A DNA stretch of 46,362 bases from Prochlorococcus sp. AG-409-G20 (lineage in GTDB: Bacteria; Cyanobacteriota; Cyanobacteriia; PCC-6307; Cyanobiaceae): contig QCJW01000014.1 of the NCBI GenBank assembly GCA_003215775.1, forward strand, positions 1 to 46,362, given 5' to 3'. The position numbers and the translations under genes are program-made. The notes under the pieces were generated by a model. That model saw nothing but the letters and a program-made list of their open reading frames with translations, ran no database searches and was not told the origin of the DNA. Positions 8,370 to 16,676 of this stretch are shown here, in pieces; within the stretch, counting starts at the first letter, position 1; every line of letters starts with the position of its first letter.

Positions 8370-9536
8370 ATGAAAATACTTCTTGTAAATCATGGAACTG
8401 CTGGTGATTGGGTAGGAGGCGATAGCGTCCAAATAAAAGAAACAGCAAAACGCCTCAGACAAAGAGGACATTTAGTTGAGACAGTCAACAGCGACAATCC
8501 TAATACTATTGATTTTGATATTGTTCATATTTTCAACTGCAGAATTCCATCTTCTTTCGAAAAACAAATAATCTCTTGCAGAAAAACTAATACACCTGTA
8601 GTTGTTTCTCCAATTTGGGTATCTCTTAAAAGAGCATTCTGGGGAAGTAGAGGGACTTTCTCAGTTCTACTAGATATCATTAAAAATGAGCGATCAAATC
8701 AACCTGATCTGATCGAGAAGCTTGGAGAAAGGAGAATTGTTGTCACTACCGAAAAAACTCAGCTTCATGCCGATGGTCATGGAGATCTAGATAATGAATT
8801 ATTCAGGGAAATGGCAAATCTTTTACAAGAGGTAGACGGCTTAATTCCTAATAGCTGGTTAGAGCTTCAAGCAGTTAGAACAGATTTGAACTGGACTGGT
8901 AATTGTTTTGAAATTGCTCATTATGGAGTAGACCCAAAGTTATTTCTTGACGCAGATCCTGAATTATTTAGAAAAACAACTGGTATAGATTATCCTTTTG
9001 TATTACAGGCAGGTCGCATTGAGGCAGCTAAAAATCAAGCAATGCTTTGTTGGGCATTAAGAGAGACAAATCTCCCAATAGTATTAATAGGGAGCAGTAA
9101 ACATTGGCCTGAATATGCTGAGCTCTGTAAATCTATCTACGGTAATAAATTAAAGATAATTCCTCATCTACCACAGAATATTCTTGCTTCAGCATATGCA
9201 GCAGCCTCAGTGCATGTGCTCCCAAGCTGGATGGAAACCTGTGGACTAGTTAGTTTAGAAGCTGCATTAAGTGGAACTCCTATTGTAGGCAGTACATTTG
9301 GACATGAACTGGAATATCTCAAGGGTGATGCATGGTATGGAGATCCTGCTAATCCAAAGTCAATAGAACAAGCAGTAAAAGAAGCTTGGAATGCAGGGAA
9401 AGGTTCTATAAAACCAACAAATATGAAACGACGAATCTTAGAAGAATTTAATTGGGAACAAACTGTAGATTCTACCGAAAGGTTATATCAGAGAGTATTG
9501 AAATCAAGAAATAAGAGTACTAACGGAAACGTTTAA
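8370..9536 (+). CDS. Glycosyltransferase family 4
   Basis: A 388-residue GT-B glycosyltransferase. The N-terminus (MKILLVNHGTAGDWVGGDSV) has the Gly-rich acceptor loop, with Asp/Gly residues before the first helix. The donor-domain strand FVLQAGRIEAAKNQ precedes the E(x)7E motif ETCGLVSLEAALSG, with Glu289 and Glu297. It stands alone on the plus strand between two minus-strand genes, and its last 17 bases overlap the end of the HlyD gene (9520-11190). No Shine-Dalgarno sequence is evident. It probably adds a sugar to a lipid- or protein-linked glycan at the cytoplasmic side; specificity cannot be read from the sequence. Confidence 0.87.
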   Translation: MKILLVNHGTAGDWVGGDSVQIKETAKRLRQRGHLVETVNSDNPNTIDFDIVHIFNCRIPSSFEKQIISCRKTNTPVVVSPIWVSLKRAFWGSRGTFSVLLDIIKNERSNQPDLIEKLGERRIVVTTEKTQLHADGHGDLDNELFREMANLLQEVDGLIPNSWLELQAVRTDLNWTGNCFEIAHYGVDPKLFLDADPELFRKTTGIDYPFVLQAGRIEAAKNQAMLCWALRETNLPIVLIGSSKHWPEYAELCKSIYGNKLKIIPHLPQNILASAYAAASVHVLPSWMETCGLVSLEAALSGTPIVGSTFGHELEYLKGDAWYGDPANPKSIEQAVKEAWNAGKGSIKPTNMKRRILEEFNWEQTVDSTERLYQRVLKSRNKSTNGNV

Positions 9537-11190
9537 CTCCATCAAACTGTCTAGTAAACATATCAGTAACTACAGTAATTACAGGTCTTGTTCGTAATTT
9601 TATATTTGCTCTAACAGACATTCCACTCTGCAAATTCAGAGCCTTTTCTCCAAACTCAACATCTTGTTCCTTAAGAGTAATCGTTGCCGGGAAACGCCAA
9701 CTAGGGTTCAAATTATCAGGCGGTAGAGCATCTGAACCAATCTTAGTCAAAGTCCCTTTTATATAACCAAATTCACCTGATGGGAAAGAATCAACAGAAA
9801 CAGAAGCAGACATGCCTTTAGCAACAAAACCTATATCACTGTTATCAATATTGACAGTTGCTTGTAAATTCCCATCTGGAACTAACTTCAGAACTACTTG
9901 ATCACGACTTATAACTTTATAAGGACTCAATTTAAGATTAAAAACTTTTCCATCGGAAGGTGCCCTAACTGTTGTGTAACTAATAATCTCTTTTAAATCA
10001 ACCAACTCTGCCTGAAGAGATAAGAGCTGCTTATTAATCTGATCTAATTGAGATGCTGCTTGAGCAACAACCCTGATTCTTTCATCTTTTAAGATTTCAT
10101 ATTCAGCTTTTTGTTGTTGAATTTGATTTAATTGAGTAAGGAACTGATTACGTGCTAATCCACCAGCTTGATAAACAGGAGCCATATCATCCGCGATTGA
10201 TTGCAAAAGGTCCAAAGTTGCTTTGCGACTATTTAGACGCGTCTCTATTTGCTGAAGCTGACTTCTAAATTGCAAAACCTGCCTTCTTGCGGTGGATAAT
10301 TTGGATGCCAGCTCAGGATCATTTACTTCAGGGGCTAATGGTAAAGGCTTAAAAAGACTAGGATTTCCATCGGAAATCAATAGATCTTTCAATGCCTTAG
10401 ATTGCAAATTTAACAACGAGATAGTCTGATTAAGAGCTTCTCTCCTGCTAGCAAGTCCTTTAGCTTCTACATCAAATAGAGGAGTTCCTTGAGTTACTTT
10501 TTGACCTTCTTTAATAAAAACCTTTCTCACAACACCATTACTTGGAGACTCAACTTCTTCAACACTCCCTGTGGGTTCCAAACGACCTCTCACAGTCACT
10601 GTTTGATCTATTCTTGCGGTAAAACCCCATAATAATGTCAAACCAAATAAACTTGAAGAAATCCATATCAAAGCAGAAGACCAATGTCTTCCTTGCTCAA
10701 TGTATGCTGAGCTACCTTCCCAAGGCTGAATACCTTTTGGCTGAATAGATGTAGATTCAGATTCAGGTAAGCTATCTATATTAACATCTTCTATTGATCC
10801 TAAAGTTTCACCTCTAAGACTATTCAAAAACAAAAACTTCTTAATCTTATCTACAAACGTATCTTGATTTTTAGCTCTAGATAATCTCATTTTAAAATTA
10901 TCTTTTGCTCTTAGAAACTGAGTTTTTGTTTTATTGACTATGCCATTTTGATTATCTTCCTTCAATGCATTAATTTTTTTCTTAAATTCATTACTAATTT
11001 TACTCTTTAATTTCTTGAATGCAGATTCATATTCAAAGCGAATAAGAGAATTTAGTTTGTTTTTAATCTTAGATTTCAACTCCTTAGCCTTTTGGTTAGT
11101 GTAGGAATTCAGATTATTTCTAACTTTAGCATCCCCAACTTCTAAGTTGGAGTTAACTTGTGACTTAGGCTTATTATTTGAATCAGTCAA
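9520..11190 (-). CDS. HlyD-type membrane fusion protein of type I secretion system
   Basis: A 556-residue periplasmic adaptor that would link the ABC exporter to an outer-membrane TolC-like channel. One membrane segment lies at about residues 170-192 (WSSALIWISSSLFGLTLLWG). A lipoyl/biotinyl-like hybrid segment (SVEEVESPSNGVVRKVFI) follows. Next come a long periplasmic helical hairpin, then VRAPSDGKVFNLKL and a beta-barrel end. Unusually, about 165 Lys-rich residues precede the membrane segment. I start at the TTG at 11190: it follows a perfect AGGAGG by 6 bases and overlaps the ABC gene stop by only 8 bases. An upstream ATG at 11241 is also in frame. It is last in the operon with 11183-16676. 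No TolC gene is in the window. Confidence 0.9.
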   Translation of the reverse strand: MTDSNNKPKSQVNSNLEVGDAKVRNNLNSYTNQKAKELKSKIKNKLNSLIRFEYESAFKKLKSKISNEFKKKINALKEDNQNGIVNKTKTQFLRAKDNFKMRLSRAKNQDTFVDKIKKFLFLNSLRGETLGSIEDVNIDSLPESESTSIQPKGIQPWEGSSAYIEQGRHWSSALIWISSSLFGLTLLWGFTARIDQTVTVRGRLEPTGSVEEVESPSNGVVRKVFIKEGQKVTQGTPLFDVEAKGLASRREALNQTISLLNLQSKALKDLLISDGNPSLFKPLPLAPEVNDPELASKLSTARRQVLQFRSQLQQIETRLNSRKATLDLLQSIADDMAPVYQAGGLARNQFLTQLNQIQQQKAEYEILKDERIRVVAQAASQLDQINKQLLSLQAELVDLKEIISYTTVRAPSDGKVFNLKLSPYKVISRDQVVLKLVPDGNLQATVNIDNSDIGFVAKGMSASVSVDSFPSGEFGYIKGTLTKIGSDALPPDNLNPSWRFPATITLKEQDVEFGEKALNLQSGMSVRANIKLRTRPVITVVTDMFTRQFDGVKRFR

Positions 11191-14185
11191 TGTCAGCCTC
11201 CTGCTGTGAATAAAGTGCGTAATAACGACCTTGCAAGTCAATTAATTGCTTATGAGTTCCTGATTCAACTAAGGAACCCCTATCCATTAATAGAATCTGA
11301 TCTGAAGTTTTGATCGTTCCAAGTCGATGGGTAATGAAAAAGACCGTAGATCCTTCAAAAGCTTTCTTAAGGTTTAAGCAAACTTCTCGCTCTGTTAAGT
11401 AATCCAAGGCACTAGTTGCTTCATCTAAAATTAATAAATTTGGCTTTTGTAAAACCGCCCTTGCTATAGCAATCCTCTGCCTCTGACCGCCAGAAAGGCC
11501 GCCGCCTCTCTCACCTACTCGGGTAGCATATCCATCATTTAATTCCATAATAAATTCATGTGCGCATGCAACCTTTGCGGCATGAATAATCTCTTCAGTA
11601 GTCGCATCAGGAGCAGTCAAGGTAATATTTTCACGGATAGTACCTTCAAAAAGAAGGCTATCTTGAGGCACTATTCCTATTTGTCTTCGAACTGAACCTA
11701 ATTGCAACTTAGATATATCAAATCCATCAATTAGAATACGACCAGCAACAGGCTCATATAGGCGGGGTAATAATTTCATTATTGTGCTTTTTCCACTGCC
11801 ACTTCGTCCAACTACACCAACAAAGGAGCCCGAACTAACTTCAAAAGTAACAGAGTTAACTGCTAAAGGTGCACCTTCATTAAAACAGAAATCTACTTTC
11901 TCAAAAGCTACATCTCCTGCTATAGCAGGAAGAGGGATTTGATCAGATTCAGTGGTTTTAGAATCAGAGTAACCTTCAGGACTTGCATCTACAACATCAC
12001 TCAAACGTTCTATAGATAATGCGACACTCTGAAAGTTTTGCCAACTCGTTGCGAGATTAAGTAAAGGTCCAATCACATATCCAGAAATTATTCTAAAAGC
12101 AATTAATTGTCCTATAGTTAAATCTCCATTAATAACTAAGAAAGCACCAACCCATAAAGTCAACAATCCAGTTAATTGATTCAAAAACTGACTTGTTGTA
12201 CTCGTAGATACTTGTATAAGAATACTTCTAAAAGTCTCACTCATAAAACTAGAATACTTTCTTTGCCAACTCCATCTGACTGCATTTTCTGCATTTTGAG
12301 CTTTTATTGTTTGAACACCATTCAAGGCTTCTACCAATAAACTCTGAGTCTCTGCATTTTTCTCAGCAGCCTTTCTTAGTTGTGCCCTTATAGCAGGTGA
12401 GGCAATTAAAGTAAGACCTAGATATAAAGGAATAACTCCAAGAGTAACAGCTGTCAATGTACCACTATAAACCAACATAACTCCTATATATATAACCGAA
12501 AAAACAGAATCTAATGCTAAAGTCAGCAGATTACCTGTAAGAAAATTACGGATATTTCCTAACTCAGCTATGCGTGTTTGAAGTTCGCCAACTGTTCTTC
12601 TATCAAAATATCGCAATGGCAACCTCAATAGATGTTGTATTACTTCTCCACCCAGAACAATATCTATTCTATTAGTTGTATCTGCAAATAAATAAGTTCT
12701 AACTGCACCTAACAATCCTTGAAAAAGACTAACAGCCAATAGAACCAATCCCAACGTATAAAGAGTATCTAAATTTTGTTGACCTATAACCTTGTCAAAA
12801 ATCTGCTGTAGAACCAGTGGTTGCGCTAAATTGAGAAGTTGTAATACTAAAGAAGCAACTACAACTTCAATCAAACTCTTTCGATATTTACGTATCTGAG
12901 GCAAAAACCAAGAGAATCCAAGCTTCTTTCTTTGAGCATCTCTTCCTGGTCTTAAGGAAAGGATACGAGCACCAGGCTCACCTCTTGTAACCTCCTCAAT
13001 GGGAATTTTAACTGGACCATATTCAGGCATGACAGCCAAAACTTGGTCATGGCTGACATCATGCAACATTGCAGGTTGTCCTTTGACAACTGCAAAGCAA
13101 GGGAATGGAAGCCTATTTAATTGGGCTTCTGGAACATCAAACATATTTCCCATAAATCCCATCAAAGTAGATAAATTCCCTATCAACTCAAGGCTTGTCT
13201 TTCTTCCTTGAATAGATTCCCGCGCAGCCTTTTCAACAACATCTCTTCGAAAAGGAACATTGTGATATTGCGCGAGCATTTCCAAGCAAGCCATTGTTTG
13301 AGCTAATGGACCAGAACCGGTAACAACAGGAACTTTTGAATTGGTGGGTGTTTGATTAGTTTCATCTGAGGATCCACTAGCAATATCAGAACGCTCACCT
13401 TGAGGAGTAGGTACTGCCAACGAGGAATATCTATCTTGCTGGTCCCATGCCATAGAAGTATCTAAAACTTCTTCTTCTGAATCCAACGGTGGGTTCAATA
13501 CCATCTCCCAAGCTTTTGGATCCACACGAATCAAACGGACATTTTCACCAATAGGAATAGAAGCTAAGCGCTCTACATCAACCTTCTCACCAATAGAAAC
13601 TCGATCTCCTGAAGGCTGACAATTCCATAACCAAATTGCTCCATCTTGAGGAAGTTCCCTCAATTCTCGTGTTGAAATTACATTTAGATTAGGAAGAAGA
13701 CTACGCAGAACTTCTCTCTCATTAGGCTCACCATGAGGTCTTCTTCGTAAGGCAGGCTTTAATGCTTGAATTAATTCAGCAGGAGAATTGTTCTTATCTA
13801 GCCATTTTGAAAATTCTGGAGATCTATCAATTAATTCATAAAAAATTTCCGCTTTGAATCCAACTAATTTCAAAGGCATTGCAGAGGTAAACCATTCACA
13901 TGGTTGATGCCTTAGCAATCCAGACCAACCAACCAAATCTCCTGGCTGGCAATAACAAAGTGTAACTGGTCTTCTTAATGCAGGATCTTGATGGAGTAAT
14001 CGACCTCGACCCTCAATCACACAAAAGCAATATTCAGGCAGGCGATCTTGAAGAAGAAGGTCCTGACCAACATCACAATGAAAAGGCTCAGCATGAGACG
14101 CTAACCATTCCAGACACTCTTGAGAAAGTCCTGAAAAGGCAGGAATCCTTGAAAGAAGACCTTGAAATGTAGAGATTGAAGCCAT
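11183..14185 (-). CDS. Type I secretion ABC exporter with N-terminal cNMP-binding-like and degenerate C39-like domains
   Basis: A 1000-residue HlyB-type exporter. Residues about 5-130 resemble a cyclic-nucleotide-binding domain. Residues about 285-415 form a peptidase-C39-like domain lacking the catalytic Gln and Cys: GPLAQTMACLEML stands where active enzymes carry Q...DCGxAC. It should therefore recognise substrate rather than cleave a leader. The six-helix transmembrane domain spans about 430-715. The ATPase has Walker A GRSGSGKST at 793-801, signature LSGGQ at 897-901, Walker B LLILDEA at 917-923 and the switch His953. The protein uses ATP to drive unfolded cargo out in one step. Its ATG shares one base with the isomerase stop (TGATG), and its own end overlaps the HlyD gene. 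The likely cargo is the repeat protein at 21085-23679. Confidence 0.93.
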   Translation of the reverse strand: MASISTFQGLLSRIPAFSGLSQECLEWLASHAEPFHCDVGQDLLLQDRLPEYCFCVIEGRGRLLHQDPALRRPVTLCYCQPGDLVGWSGLLRHQPCEWFTSAMPLKLVGFKAEIFYELIDRSPEFSKWLDKNNSPAELIQALKPALRRRPHGEPNEREVLRSLLPNLNVISTRELRELPQDGAIWLWNCQPSGDRVSIGEKVDVERLASIPIGENVRLIRVDPKAWEMVLNPPLDSEEEVLDTSMAWDQQDRYSSLAVPTPQGERSDIASGSSDETNQTPTNSKVPVVTGSGPLAQTMACLEMLAQYHNVPFRRDVVEKAARESIQGRKTSLELIGNLSTLMGFMGNMFDVPEAQLNRLPFPCFAVVKGQPAMLHDVSHDQVLAVMPEYGPVKIPIEEVTRGEPGARILSLRPGRDAQRKKLGFSWFLPQIRKYRKSLIEVVVASLVLQLLNLAQPLVLQQIFDKVIGQQNLDTLYTLGLVLLAVSLFQGLLGAVRTYLFADTTNRIDIVLGGEVIQHLLRLPLRYFDRRTVGELQTRIAELGNIRNFLTGNLLTLALDSVFSVIYIGVMLVYSGTLTAVTLGVIPLYLGLTLIASPAIRAQLRKAAEKNAETQSLLVEALNGVQTIKAQNAENAVRWSWQRKYSSFMSETFRSILIQVSTSTTSQFLNQLTGLLTLWVGAFLVINGDLTIGQLIAFRIISGYVIGPLLNLATSWQNFQSVALSIERLSDVVDASPEGYSDSKTTESDQIPLPAIAGDVAFEKVDFCFNEGAPLAVNSVTFEVSSGSFVGVVGRSGSGKSTIMKLLPRLYEPVAGRILIDGFDISKLQLGSVRRQIGIVPQDSLLFEGTIRENITLTAPDATTEEIIHAAKVACAHEFIMELNDGYATRVGERGGGLSGGQRQRIAIARAVLQKPNLLILDEATSALDYLTEREVCLNLKKAFEGSTVFFITHRLGTIKTSDQILLMDRGSLVESGTHKQLIDLQGRYYALYSQQEADID
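11197..11202 (-). promoter_or_regulatory. Strong ribosome-binding site for HlyD gene
   Basis: AGGAGG on the minus strand, 6 bases before a TTG codon at 11190-11188, inside the last codons of the ABC gene. It decides the TTG start over the upstream ATG at 11241. It would allow efficient coupled initiation despite the weak start codon. Confidence 0.6.
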
Positions 14186-14898
14186 CAGGATGGATCGTAA
14201 TGTAAAGGATCTAAGTTTTCTCCTGCGGTTTTCCGATCAACTCTTGATTGCAAGAAAGTCTTCAAAGATTCTGCTAAGAGAGTCTTTTTCATAGCCTCAT
14301 CAAAACGTGCAAGTGTTAATTGCTCTAATCTGACCATTACATGCCATTCTCCTATTGCCTCTGGAGGTCTAATTTCTCCTGGTTTCATTTGGCGTAACCA
14401 ATCACCAATGACTGGTGGGTTTAATGAACCAATTGCAATAGGACCTAATACACCCTTTCTCTGAGCTTCAGCTCCTTCACTGTATTGAGTGACTGCTTCG
14501 GAAAAAGTAGTTTCATCTTCCTCAAGGCGAATCCACAATTCACGCGCTAGGCCTGCATCTCTGACACGCAAAATGGAATAAACCACTTCATCTCTATTTT
14601 CTTTACCAGCCAAAAAACGTTCTTCAATCCCAGGACCAAATTGCTGCTTGGCAAAACGCTTAAGAGCCTCAGGACGCCATAAGAACAAGTTGAAATCATC
14701 TTCTGTCCATCCCTTTGAGTCAAGGATGGCCTGAAGAGATGTTTCTTTTAAATATCTTTCTCGCTCCTTATCCATCCAATTAGCATCAAGAGGAACAATT
14801 GAAACAACCTGCTCTTCTTCGGCTCTAAGTAACAACGCGGGAATTAATTCCATCCGTCTTACTAGACCTAATACATCTAAATCCTCAGGAGTAATCAT
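14185..14898 (-). CDS. Parvulin-type peptidylprolyl isomerase (PpiC-like), cytoplasmic
   Basis: A 237-residue protein. Residues about 1-95 are a helical SurA-N-like region, and about 105-215 form a parvulin-like domain. The domain contains FSEAVTQYSEGAEAQRKGV, GPIAIGSLNPPVIGDWLRQM and a closing GEWHVMVRLEQL. These match the PpiC pattern in which a Gly-rich loop is followed by a strand carrying a His. There is no signal peptide or lipobox, so it acts in the cytoplasm, unlike SurA or PrsA. It overlaps its upstream TPR-GT neighbour by ATGA (4 bases) and the exporter by 1 base, so translation is probably coupled. It may keep the cargo export-competent or act on the exporter. Family is clear; the role is inference. 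Confidence 0.82.
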   Translation of the reverse strand: MITPEDLDVLGLVRRMELIPALLLRAEEEQVVSIVPLDANWMDKERERYLKETSLQAILDSKGWTEDDFNLFLWRPEALKRFAKQQFGPGIEERFLAGKENRDEVVYSILRVRDAGLARELWIRLEEDETTFSEAVTQYSEGAEAQRKGVLGPIAIGSLNPPVIGDWLRQMKPGEIRPPEAIGEWHVMVRLEQLTLARFDEAMKKTLLAESLKTFLQSRVDRKTAGENLDPLHYDPS

Positions 14899-16676
14899 GA
14901 CCTTGAAAACTTATCCGCAACAAGTGAATCGCAATCAAGTAAAAATAATTCATCTAAAGCCTGAACTACTTGTTCTTTAACACTGTCCCAATTCCCTCTA
15001 CCTTGCTGACGAAAAATACGCATAGATGGATACCATGGAGAATCTGTTCTTTCACGAAGCCATCGGAAGTCACCATTCTGAGGTAAAAGGAGCCATATTG
15101 GTTTATTTAAAGCCCCTGCAAGATGCGCGACAGCAGTATCTACTGAAATAACAAGGTCTAATTGACTTATAACATAGGCAGTGTCTGAAAAATTCTGAAC
15201 AAGACCATTCCAATCAAAAACCCGCTCAGGCCTTACATGTTCTTTAAACTCTTCAGCTTCTGGTCCCACCTGAAGACTATGCAGATTAATTAGATCAAGA
15301 TTCACTAAATCAAGCAATCTGGGCAATAACAAATTCATAGATGTTGTTTTATGTCTATACATAGATTTATTCTTCTTATTTGTAGCCCAAACAAAGCCTA
15401 CTGACAGTCCGCCAGGAGGGGTGGTAACCGATAGAGATTCAGGAGGTTGACTAGGTGCAACTAAATAAGGAGTTTGAGAAGGTATAGAAAATATTTCTGT
15501 CTCAAAAAGTCGAGGCAGGCTTAAAAGTGCAATTTGAGGACGATCGTCAGACGAATCTGTGACATTAGTCAAAGTCTTAACTCGATCTCCCAAACCCATC
15601 CAATCCTTAAACAATGAAACAGTGCTGTGTGCCGCTCTGAGCTCAAAAGGTATTCCAAGTACTTCTAACATAGGCAAATACCTTGTAAATTGAATTGCAT
15701 CTCCTATTCCTTGTTCACACCAAACAATTAAAGGGGCTTCATTGCCTTTAGGACAATCATCAAGACTATCTGGAGTTGAACCAACGGTAGGCAGATATAT
15801 ATCGTCAAAATTCTTCGTGCTAAATCTCCCTTCGTAGTATTGCCAACCTCGTTTATAATCACCTAAGAGTAAATAAGCCAAAGCTAGATTCCACAAACAA
15901 TTAGAAGAGCTTTGGTCAAGTTCAATCCCACGATGAAGATACGTAAGAGCCAATTCAGGGTTTAACTTATCAATCAATGCATTCCCTATATTTATAAAAC
16001 TTGCAGAATGGTTTTTATCTAGTGAAATCGAATGATGCAAACATGCCAGAGATCTATCAAAGTCCTCTAAATGATACCAAGTTAACCCTAAATTACACCA
16101 TACATCAGCCTCAAGTGGATCCAATTTCAAGCTAGTCTGATATGCCTTAATAGCAAGATCAAATTTATCTGAATCCGCAAGTAATCTTGCATAATTGTGC
16201 CAAACAGGAGGGGCTACAGGATTAAGGCTGAGGCTCTCTAAAAAGGCTTTCTCTGCAAGATCTATATAATCCTCACTCAAAACATTTCCTAAATTATAAT
16301 AAATATCAGGGCGATCTGGGCCAAGCATAATAGCAGTTTTATAAGCACGAATAGCATCATCTAAATGTTGAGGAATTCGTCTACCAACCATTCCTACAAG
16401 TGAATAAAAAGTAGAGTCTTTAACAGAATTATCATGTACTTTCTGAAGTGCTTCCCAAGCTTGTGAATAATCCGCAAGTTTCCAATAAGCCAATCCTATA
16501 GGTAGATTCCATGCTGAACTATGTTTACCTTGCAATTGCTTTTCAGCTAATTCAATAGCCTGACTAGGTTCCAAAACTCCTTCATTCAATAATCCGAGAA
16601 GCCCTATTGGCGATTGAGCTTCACCATCAGATCCAAGTTCAGGAGATTCATTAAGAGTGGTCGACACAAATTCCAT
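14895..16676 (-). CDS. TPR protein with GT9-like (heptosyltransferase-like) glycosyltransferase domain
   Basis: A 593-residue protein. Residues about 50-290 are a run of TPRs (for example IYYNLGNVL, VWCNLGLTWYHLEDFDRSL, SFINIGNAL). Residues about 315-575 form a GT-B domain like GT9: EQGIGDAIQFTRYLP (321-335), a SVDTAVAHLAG segment (511-521) with an Asp and a His at the donor side, then WLLLP and SPWYPSMRIFRQ. TPR-linked transferases usually glycosylate proteins, so it may modify the secreted substrate. It is the first gene of the operon with the isomerase and exporter (ATGA overlap). Its 5' end overlaps the divergent gene at 16657 by 20 bases. It belongs to the same type as the protein at 37748-38935. 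Confidence 0.82.
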   Translation of the reverse strand: MEFVSTTLNESPELGSDGEAQSPIGLLGLLNEGVLEPSQAIELAEKQLQGKHSSAWNLPIGLAYWKLADYSQAWEALQKVHDNSVKDSTFYSLVGMVGRRIPQHLDDAIRAYKTAIMLGPDRPDIYYNLGNVLSEDYIDLAEKAFLESLSLNPVAPPVWHNYARLLADSDKFDLAIKAYQTSLKLDPLEADVWCNLGLTWYHLEDFDRSLACLHHSISLDKNHSASFINIGNALIDKLNPELALTYLHRGIELDQSSSNCLWNLALAYLLLGDYKRGWQYYEGRFSTKNFDDIYLPTVGSTPDSLDDCPKGNEAPLIVWCEQGIGDAIQFTRYLPMLEVLGIPFELRAAHSTVSLFKDWMGLGDRVKTLTNVTDSSDDRPQIALLSLPRLFETEIFSIPSQTPYLVAPSQPPESLSVTTPPGGLSVGFVWATNKKNKSMYRHKTTSMNLLLPRLLDLVNLDLINLHSLQVGPEAEEFKEHVRPERVFDWNGLVQNFSDTAYVISQLDLVISVDTAVAHLAGALNKPIWLLLPQNGDFRWLRERTDSPWYPSMRIFRQQGRGNWDSVKEQVVQALDELFLLDCDSLVADKFSRS

